Origin: Thamnaconus septentrionalis
Taxonomy: Eukaryota > Chordata > Actinopteri > Tetraodontiformes > Monacanthidae
DNA: 64,000 nucleotides
Assembly (NCBI GenBank): GCA_009823395.1
Contig: CM020501.1
Span: 23,909,861-23,973,860, forward strand
Direction: 5' to 3'
Below are positions 58,064-64,000 of the stretch, in pieces. Made by a program: the position numbers and the translations under genes. How positions within the stretch are numbered: position 1 is the stretch's first letter; each line of letters starts with the position of its first letter. Under the pieces are notes generated by a model. The model had not been told where the DNA came from, made no database searches, and saw only the letters and a list, made by a program, of their open reading frames with translations.

Positions 58064-60058
58064 CCCTCTCTCTCTCTCTCGCTCTCTCTCTCTCTCACTC
58101 TCTCTCTCTGGGAAGCCTTTTGTTTCGTTTTCACACAGTCAGCATGTTCAAGTGCAAAACACAGACGTGTTGACCTCGGGCTCTACTTCCTGTTCGAGGT
58201 GCGGCTGGGGCTCAGCTCGCAGCACTCCGGCAGAGCGACACCGATACGTGACTTCTTCTGCCTCGTGGATTATTGCGAACGTTCGTTTGTGATGCAAAGC
58301 GGTGGGCGATTATGTAAGGCGGCGCGTTTCCTGCTTGCCTAAAACCTCCACCCACCCCTCCCCACCCCCTGCCGATCGCAGCAGCCTCCTGGGCTGCAAA
58401 GACGCTGACTGCTACGTCTCCGTCCCTCCCCCCCATCCCCCTCATCCCCCTCCTTGCAGGAGCCGACCGCTTCAGCAGCAACATCAAGGACATGACGGGC
58501 CACAGCCCCCTGGCCTTCTTCAAGCTGTGCTGGAAGTACTTGACCCCGGCCGTGTGCACTGTGAGTGACCACCCCCACCCCATCCTCACAGCTTTAGCAT
58601 CTGCCAAACTCACTGACTCATTTCTGCATTGAACTCCCATTATGTACCAGCTGCATGAAATAATCTTGAGTGTCTAGTTGAATGTGATTTCAGTGAATGA
58701 ATATCAGGGGTTCATTATGCCGTCGTCATTACAGAAATGCAATGCTTTAAAATTGCTTTTTTTTAAAAATGTAAACCTTTCTAAAACAAAGCTTTGTATT
58801 ATAATCACACTTAGTTGTGTTGTGCTAAACCATAAAAGAGTCAACAAAGCATCATGGTTGATATTTGAGAGTTTTGCACACTTGCAATTCTCTCCAATTC
58901 TCTCCATCACTTTTAATTTTCATTCAACACTAAAACGTTCCCGCACTTGTTCAGTGCATCTTGACCAGTTTTCTTGCACTAACAATGATCGCACAAGCAT
59001 TCAAGATTACTTCATGCAGCTTGTTAGAATGTAGTTCAGTGCTGAAATGAGTCAGTGAGCCCAAACTTCTTCAACAGTTGTGTCAATCCAGGCTTTAAAA
59101 TAATAAATATTAGCTCTTGAAATGAACACTTCAGCAGTTCTCTGTGTTTTGGCTCTCCTTCCAACAAAAAAAAAAAAAGTCCCCGAAACCAAACACACCA
59201 AGCACCAGGCAAACAAACTGGATTTGATGTGCTGTCATGTGACAGAGAAGATTCTGGACCTTTTCCAGACTCCATGGCAAATATTGCACTCTTGGTTTCC
59301 AAACCTGGCTTCTCTGCACAACTGAATGTCTTTGCACATCTGTTCATGTTGTTTGTATATGGATTGACCTGAATGTTTCTTGTAATCACTGTAATCACTG
59401 TGTAGTTTATTCTTTGTTTTGTTTTTAGTGCTGCTACAGTGTCGTGTGGTTTCCCAATTTGGGATCAGCATCTATTCTGTTTTGATTGTCCACTCTAGCA
59501 AATCAGCTGATAAATTAGACAACGGACGATTAAAGAGACCTCTAATCATCTTATTTCATCCAAATATTCTTTTCGTATTTGGAAATTGGGTAGTTTCCTT
59601 CTTTCTTGGGAGTTCACTGACAGTCTCAGGAGTCTTTCTTTGGAGACCCAGACTCTGAGAGAGAGCCCTCATGTCTCCCCCACTCTCCCCTCCGCAGGGC
59701 ACCTTCCTCTTCTCGCTGATCTACTGGTCTCCTCTGAAGCTGGGGAAGGACCTGGTGGCTCCGGCCTGGGCCACGACTCTGGGCTGGCTGCTGGCGCTCT
59801 CCTCCGTCTCCCTGCTGCCCATCTGGGCCATCTACTGCCTGGCCACCACCCCGGGGACCCTGTCGCAGGTGGAGAGAGAGAGAGAGAGAGAGGTGGGTGG
59901 GTGCGAACAGACGGTCCGATAACTGTGCGGTGTCTTGTCCTCCGCAGCGCTGGACGGTGCTGTGCAGCCCCGTTCACACCACCTCGCCACCGCCCTCCCT
60001 GAAGGAGACCACCTACAGCCCCATGCTGCCGCTAGCTCAGGGTCACATGACGGCGTGA
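48638..60058 (+). CDS. SLC6 Na+/Cl--dependent transporter, 14 exons, GAT-2/GAT-3/BGT1-like
   Basis: Predicted plasma-membrane co-transporter moving an amino-acid-like or osmolyte solute with Na+ and Cl-. Exons: 48638-48815, 48968-49102, 50297-50437, 50517-50607, 50896-51028, 52163-52297, 54470-54573, 55090-55214, 56130-56242, 56346-56483, 56575-56677, 58460-58560, 59698-59868, 59948-60058. All introns are GT-AG and phases join to 592 codons, close to the family's ~600. Seen: TM1 [18 protein letters not shown] (residues 43-60); TM2 end LGQYTS (84-89); extracellular loop 2 with Cys145/Cys154 and sequons at 146, 161, 172; TM6 TQIFFSYG (278-285); NSCTS (315-319); TM8 LGLDTQF (380-386). Chloride-site residues Tyr87, Gln279, Ser283, Ser319 are kept, as is Na2-site Asp383. 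Start: no in-frame ATG upstream. Closest by eye to GAT-2/GAT-3/BGT1, but pocket residues differ (see findings), so the substrate and orthologue stay open. Confidence 0.93.
49248..49818. mobile_element. Tc1-like MITE, copy 3, in SLC6 intron 2
   Basis: Left end CTGTTGAAAAGTTTGGGGCC, right end CAAACTTTTGAACAG inverted. The internal ACTCATTTCTGCA and ATTATAACCAGCTGCATGAAATAAT blocks match the other copies. TA precedes the left end, but the right flank is TTG. The homology with copy 4 continues about 17 bp past the right end. Confidence 0.7.
50708..50790. repeat. Dispersed repeat in SLC6 intron 4
   Basis: TTGCGTTGCCATTT, GAGAAAGTAGGAGCGCTTGT and GATGTCCC(T/G)AATG match 55859-55945 in intron 8 at most positions, so both introns received the same repeat. 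It is followed here by a T-rich tract. Confidence 0.65.
51173..52107. mobile_element. hAT MITE (GGTGTCAAA type), copy 2, interrupted, in SLC6 intron 5
   Basis: Matches the uninterrupted copy at 46644-47193 on both sides: ACTCAGTGGGGCCAAAATGT to AATATCCTTCAATGAAC on the left, and TTTGTAGTATTAG to CCAGAGTTTGACACC on the right. A different AT-rich element sits between. About 45 bp of the reference copy is missing at the junction. Confidence 0.8.
51542..51958. mobile_element. Nested MITE inside the intron 5 hAT MITE
   Basis: Starts near CTAGGGATGTTAACAATTAATC and contains many ATTAATTGTT / CGATTAATTAATT words, with inverse-related ends. The TGCA words just outside (CTTGCAA and TTTGCAT) are candidates for a duplicated target but are not exact. 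Non-coding. Confidence 0.65.
52339..52656. mobile_element. TTAA-flanked MITE, copy 3, in SLC6 intron 6
   Basis: Left TTGAATGTCCAGTGTGAAA, right TTTTACACACTGGACCTTTAA with an intact TTAA at 52653-52656. Interior blocks match copy 1 (TTTATATTGGTAAAAGCTAA, TCTCATATATATAAGAATAT). The left TTAA has decayed to TTGA. Confidence 0.7.
52825..53409. mobile_element. Partly dimeric hAT MITE in SLC6 intron 6
   Basis: TAGTGATGCACCGATACCA at the left and GGTATTGGTGCATCACTA at 53145-53162 bound a first unit. Most of its right half (TATCACAAGTTTCACT(G/C)CAGTAC, CTGGTATC, GTAGAGTACTCAA) is then repeated and ends in GGTATCGGTGCATCCCTAA at 53409. The result is one left end and two right ends. Confidence 0.65.
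54001..54305. mobile_element. hAT MITE (GGTGGGCCAAC type), copy 2, in SLC6 intron 6
   Basis: Left CAGTGGTGGGCCAACTTTTG, right CGTAGTTTGGCCATTCCTG, inverse-related. The interior is colinear with copy 1 at 27357. It lies about 165 bp before exon 7. Confidence 0.75.
55859..56005. repeat. Dispersed repeat in SLC6 intron 8
   Basis: The first ~87 bp match 50708-50790 (intron 4). Sequence around 55340-55400 (GAGAATCACAATTTTTT, GAGATCATGATTCT) and 55975-56005 (GAGATCATCATTTTTCACGAT) may be the ends of a larger fish MITE spanning most of the intron. Confidence 0.5.
56009..56129 (+). repeat. (TCC)n/(CTT)n tract at the exon 9 acceptor
   Basis: About 120 bp of almost pure pyrimidine (CCTCCTCCTCCTCCT, CTCCTCCTTCTCCTCC) ending in CTCCTCACAG, the splice acceptor of exon 9. 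It works as an oversized polypyrimidine tract. Confidence 0.9.
56897..57356 (+). mobile_element. L2-like LINE 3' end, copy 2, nested, in SLC6 intron 11
   Basis: GTGCGGAGTTTGCATGTTCTC, then CACTCCAAAAACATGCATGTG, GTTTGTCTCCATGTGGCC, CAGGGTGTCACCCTGCC and a (ATGG)n tail near 57332-57351 follow the usual teleost order on the plus strand. It is 5'-truncated and inserted into the hAT MITE. Confidence 0.75.
56949..57110. repeat. 31-bp minisatellite inside the L2-like fragment
   Basis: Units starting CTGCTGGGTTCTCTCCATGTT occur about five times, two of them exactly 31 bp apart; one unit is enlarged by extra TGTTCT-type sequence. In other L2-like 3' ends this stretch is normally a single copy. Confidence 0.8.
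57850..57883. repeat. (GTGAGG)n hexamer repeat
   Basis: About five GTGAGG units in SLC6 intron 11, G-rich and similar to a variant telomere repeat. Each unit also contains a GGTGAG donor-like word. Confidence 0.9.
58024..58109. repeat. (CT)n microsatellite
   Basis: Two CT blocks separated by GAACC, within SLC6 intron 11. Confidence 0.95.
58604..59077. mobile_element. Tc1-like MITE, copy 4, in SLC6 intron 12
   Basis: The left end is decayed (CCAAACTCACTGACTCATTTC); the right end is GAGCCCAAACTTCTTCAACAG. The interior shares ACTTAGTTGTG, ACCATAA(A/T)AGAGT and CAAAGC(A/G)TCATGGTT with copy 3. The sequence after it (TTGTGTCAATCCAGGC) also matches the right flank of copy 3. Confidence 0.65.
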
Positions 60059-60220
60059 CGGAACCCCCGCTGCCGGCCAGACGGCTGCCGGTCAGCCACT
60101 TGGGTGAAGCGTGGGTGGGAGGAGGGCTGGGGGGGGGGCGACACGCGGAGTGGGCTGCTGCAGTCAGCTGCCAAGCAGCAAAGGGGTCAGCTGTCATAAA
60201 GCAGCAAAGAATATAGTTGA

Positions 60221-60258
<38 letters not shown>

Positions 60259-60304
60259 TGTATATATATATGTGTGTGTGTGTGTGTATATATGTATACA
60301 TATA

Positions 60305-60340
<36 letters not shown>

Positions 60341-60341
60341 C

Positions 60342-60432
<91 letters not shown>

Positions 60433-60511
60433 TATATATGTATAAAATTCTAAAGTGTTGCAGCAAACAGCATTGCAGTCCGAATGCTAGCATTCACCCT
60501 TTGGCAATAAA
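60059..60511 (+). other. Proximal 3'-UTR of the SLC6 gene with a candidate poly(A) signal
   Basis: Begins after the TGA at 60056-60058. The (TA)n repeat at 60221-60423 lies within it. The first AATAAA is at 60506-60511 (GGCAATAAACG). Other A-rich signals occur further on, for example ATTAAA near 62145, so the true 3' end cannot be fixed from sequence. Confidence 0.45.
60221..60431. repeat. (TA)n/(TATG) microsatellite
   Basis: About 210 bp of TA repeat with a short (TG)n insert near 60270-60286 and a CACACA near 60424. It produces poly-Tyr/Ile artefact frames on both strands. Confidence 0.98.
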
Positions 60512-61212
60512 CGTTAGCCTCTTGGCTATCCTGCCACCTGTTTGGCAGGCTCCAAAAAAATTGATTGACTGAAATCCATTTGATCTGTATTCAGATTTCA
60601 TTTAAGAGGACACCGTGAAGGTAATAGTTCCCGGTCACTCTATCTTTTTCTTTTTTATCAGTTCAGGACTAAATTTCATTTAAAAAAAAAAAAAAAAGAA
60701 GTAGTGTGACCCATGTAAACACGCCTTCTTCAGTACGCTAACAATCCCGCGTTGCTGCGACGCTCCAGAAATCTCTGCTCTGAGAAAAAGGTTCATTTGG
60801 CCAAGCAAAGAATAAAGAGAGGTGAAAACGTCTTCAAGCAGAGAAGCAAAGAAAGAAGTCCAGCGCTCTGCCACTCAGCGAGCCGGACTGCTGAGAAGTG
60901 AGAGAGACACTAGGGGGCGAACTGTTCCTCCAACTCCTCCCGTCTCCCACCAAAACACACCGGAACCTGAAGGATACACTCCTCCGCAGCCGTGATGATA
61001 TCAGCTCACCGCCGTTTTGTTCTCAAGTTTCCTGGAGAATCAGTGCGACTGTACACAGACTGTACACAGCAATACAGCCTCTAGCTTCCTGTGAGGGAAC
61101 ACGTCTCGCTTTTGTTTTTTTCTTTCTTTGTTTCTTTGTTTGTTGTTCTATTGTTGCACTGCGGTTTTAGCAATTGACGTGAGATGCCTTACGCCAACAC
61201 CTAGCCTCTGCC

Positions 61213-61232
61213 GCACACACACACGCACACAC

Positions 61233-61270
<38 letters not shown>
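61213..61270. repeat. (CA)n microsatellite
   Basis: CA repeat of about 58 bp with two CG interruptions near its left end. Confidence 0.96.
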
Positions 61271-61272
<2 letters not shown>

Positions 61273-62783
61273 CTTCAGACTGCCGGATGACCCCCAAATG
61301 CGAGATTCAGCGTCAGCAGGCCGCAGTTTGGAAGCCGTCGCCTCGCCAAGCGAGGTTTATGCAAATCAGAATATCCACTTGTTCATATCTGCAGAAGAAG
61401 AAGAATGAGCGACAGCGCAGGTTCGGCCACCGCTGCTCCTTCTGGTCTGTTTTGTCGATGTTGATTCTATGACCAAAAAATGAATGTAAATGTTTTAGCA
61501 AATTTTCAGGTCCCTGCCTTTTGAATGCAGTCACTTGTCATTTCTTTTGTTTGTTTGTTTGTTTTTATTTGTGGGTTGACTCGACCATACGCACAAAGTC
61601 AACAGAGCTGACTGAAGATTCCTCTCTCCTCCCAACGACCTCGACACCTTATTTCACCACGACGGCCTTGTTTGTGTGGCTGAAGAGCCAAGCTTGTGTG
61701 ACGGTTCCTGTGAGTCTGGTCGTTTTTATTTGTCGGTTTGCTGTTTGTTTGTTGGTTTGTTGTGTTTTCCAGCAGTACCAGTACCTGGCCCGGCTCGGGT
61801 GAACAGCTTTGCTCTCCTCTCACTCGTCTCAAAGACAAGAATATCTGTGTCACCGCGTCGTGGCTGTTTTGCAGTTTGAGTGTTTTGTGTGTGAGGTTGA
61901 GTTCTTGCTGGAAAACCTTCCACGTCATATTTTCCTAAGAGATTAATTTAAAGTCCAGCAAGGCAGTAACACCCCCCCCCCCTCCCCCATGTTGAATCTC
62001 TGGGGGCTTCAAAGGCTTTAACTGATTTCTTGTTTGTCGTCTCTGTTAACAGGCACAAAGACATGTCTTTGTTTGTTTTGAATGGGCTTCTTTTGTACCT
62101 GTATCATCATCATCATTTTCTTTTTGTATTCATATTTTAAATACATTAAAAAAAAAAGAAAACATGTTTTCTTTTCTAAAACAAAAAAAGTGACGTCTGC
62201 GTTTACTTTTCTTCTTTATTTATGTATTTTTTTTTTTTTTTTAAAGCTGTGCACCGCAGGTGCAGGTGTCTCTCCTGGTCTCCCAGGGGGGCCCCTCCAC
62301 AACGGACGCCAGGAGCAACGCAACCTGGTTACCGGGGGGTGGGAGGTGTTGATTTTGAAGCTTTTTTCCAATCCCGGTGGAGGAATCAGCGCCTTGTAAC
62401 ATCCAGCAGGAGGAGACGATCCAAGTCGGGGACGGAGGAGAGGAGGATGGAGCGTGTGTGTGTGTGTATGTATCGGAAAAGAGGGTGTCATGGAGGGGGG
62501 GGGGGGGCGGATGGAGGTTGAATTGTGACAGCAGCCACTTCGGATGGGGGTTACATAAAAGGCTCAGCTTGTCAATTACCACTATTGAATTCCTTCCCTC
62601 CCCCACTGTCACCCGCTACAGGAAGTAGTAGGCTGGTGGCCACACACACGCACAAACGCACACACTCGGGCACGCACGTGGCTCGGCACGCGGGGCCGTC
62701 CGCACACAAACTTGCTGGGTTTTTTTTTGACGCTCCATACTGTAAGAACCCCTTCAAGCACGTGCCATGCAGCTACTGTGTGA

Positions 62784-62785
62784 TG

Positions 62786-62818
<33 letters not shown>

Positions 62819-62819
62819 G

Positions 62820-62851
<32 letters not shown>
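62784..62851. repeat. (GT)n microsatellite
   Basis: Two GT blocks separated by TTGAT. Confidence 0.96.
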
Positions 62852-62855
<4 letters not shown>

Positions 62856-62922
62856 ACGCGCGCATGCAAGGATGAAAGCAGGCGTTCCGCAGCCATATGG
62901 CTCTTCTGGCATACGTGTCAGG

Positions 62923-62923
<1 letters not shown>

Positions 62924-62977
<54 letters not shown>
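62924..62977. repeat. (CT)n microsatellite
   Basis: About 54 bp of CT repeat, followed by a T-rich tract to 63008. Confidence 0.97.
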
Positions 62978-62979
<2 letters not shown>

Positions 62980-63091
62980 GTTTTTTTTTTTATTTTTTTT
63001 TTTTTTTCAGATGATGTGGATTAAAAAGCTCCAGTGAGGCTGGCTGGGTGTGTGAGATTCAGTGGGTGGGTTGGGGGGGTTATTGCATGGC

Positions 63092-63125
<34 letters not shown>

Positions 63126-63400
63126 CTAGTTTTTCTGAATGCTTGTTTTGTGTGTAAACACCACCCCCCCCCCCCTCCCGTCGCTGCCACTCATGCATTA
63201 AGCTCCGCCCCCAGATGTCTTCTCCTCTTCACTTGACAGGCTGCTGTTAGAGGAGCAGCAGCAGGGCGGCGGCGACGGCTGCACACCAGACTCAAGGACA
63301 GTAGGAGGGAGGAGAGAGAGAGAGAGAGAGGCTGGTGGGAGGCGTGTTGCATAACAGCTGGGCGATTTGTAAAAGACGGGAAGCTCAGCTTCCGCGCTAG

Positions 63401-63582
63401 ATGGATCCTCTCCGCTGGGGGGGGGTGTTCACTGCTGCTCTCGCTTTTCTCCAGCTCTGGTCCAGCGACCTGTTGGTTGCTGCTCCAGTAGAACTCATTT
63501 GTTCCAGGGTCGCTGGCAAGGAGCCTAAAAAATATAGCCGACCTTTGACCTTCTCCCTGGAAAAGAAAGAACTTGGAGAAGC
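63401..63582 (+). CDS. Possible first coding exon with signal peptide (partial gene)
   Basis: ATG at 63401 opens a frame beginning MDPLRWGGVFTAALAFLQLW. It has a short polar start, then a hydrophobic core (VFTAALAFLQLW) and small residues near LLVAAP, consistent with a cleaved signal peptide or a signal anchor. Upstream sequence is fairly GC-rich with a CCGCCCCC box (63207), and a good candidate donor, GAAGCAG|GTGGAA, lies at 63582/63583. If real, the rest of the gene lies beyond the window. I recognise no family, and chance remains quite possible. Confidence 0.3.
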
Positions 63583-64000
63583 AGGTGGAAGTTTCCCCCC
63601 CAAGTCTTTGAAAACCTTCCGTGTCTCACACGTTGAGCAGACTGGACACATTCTATCAGGGGTCCGATGGGTTTTCTGGTCTTGATGGAGGGTGATAGGG
63701 TGGTGTGGGCGGGTGGAGTAGCCACTTCCGGGTGCAGGGACTTGCCGTAGGAGTCACCTGGACTTCACGGCTGCTTCTTTGTTGTTCTTTGAATTCGAAA
63801 AGTGCAGTCCAAGGAAAAAGCTAGCGTCCGCCGCGCAGCAGTAGCAAGGCTTGCACCCACTTCCTGTGTTTCTTCCTCGCCTTCTGTCAGGGCTCGCAGC
63901 ACTGTGGAATGGAGGGGAGGATGGAACTAAGGAAGGTAGGAAGTGTGGGAGGGGGGAAGAAGGAAGGAAGGATAGATGGACGGGTGGGTGGGTGGGTGGG
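63583..64000. other. Possible first intron of the downstream gene; no feature seen
   Basis: No domain or RNA gene. The window ends in a GGAAGGAAGG/GGGTGGGTGGG purine-rich stretch (63910-64000). Confidence 0.3.

Larger units (their letters stand above)
60512..63400. other. No gene confirmed; downstream spacer
   Basis: Holds A- and T-runs (60680, 62230, 62990), a (CA)n repeat, GT and CT repeats (listed), a C-run at 61971-61980 and a G-run near 62495-62507. It could be partly 3'-UTR of the SLC6 gene and partly promoter of the next gene. Confidence 0.4.

Noticed and set aside
59832..60572. Long Tyr/Ile-rich frames on both strands
   Set aside because: Artefacts of the (TA)n microsatellite.

Overview
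The window is vertebrate nuclear DNA, almost certainly from a teleost fish. It carries one multi-exon gene with GT-AG introns, dense CA/CT/GATA-type microsatellites, and a mix of fish-type transposons: L2- and RTE-like LINE fragments, Ty3/Gypsy LTR elements, and many small non-autonomous hAT, Tc1/mariner-like and TTAA-flanked elements. There is no bacterial gene organisation, CRISPR array or operon.

Layout. Positions 1-3100 hold two minus-strand LINE remnants around a 112-bp CT microsatellite. About 3.1-34 kb has no coding exon I can recognise. It contains simple repeats, a G-rich/homopurine tract, inverted repeats and a series of MITEs (6.2-7.1, 14.7-15.4, 18.0-18.4, 21.0-21.5, 24.1-24.5, 27.4-27.7, 29.6-30.3 and 33.6-34.1 kb). 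Two defective Ty3/Gypsy elements lie head to head: a minus-strand one (about 34.8-39.87 kb) and a plus-strand one (39.87-43.71 kb) with two recognisable LTRs. About 44.5-47.2 kb has two further hAT MITEs.

The only host gene I can model completely is on the plus strand. A CpG-rich probable promoter and 5'-UTR exon lie near 47.28-47.46 kb, and 14 coding exons lie between 48638 and 60058. All splice phases agree and they encode a 592-residue SLC6 (neurotransmitter:sodium symporter) protein. It is closest by eye to the GAT-2/GAT-3/BGT1 branch, with taurine and creatine transporters as near relatives. Several substrate-pocket residues do not match any one of these paralogues, so its substrate cannot be assigned from sequence. 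Its introns are packed with MITEs, including two nested insertions. Downstream lie a 200-bp TA repeat in the 3' region, several microsatellites, and at 63401 a possible signal-peptide-coding first exon of a second plus-strand gene that runs out of the window.

I found no convincing undescribed functional system. The points most worth a second look are the substrate-site composition of the SLC6 protein, the Gypsy pair (nearly identical LTRs around badly broken coding sequence), the nested and dimeric MITEs in the SLC6 introns, and a MITE that carries an inverted repeat of what looks like a BED-finger-coding fragment. All family assignments are by eye from remembered family motifs; no database search was run.
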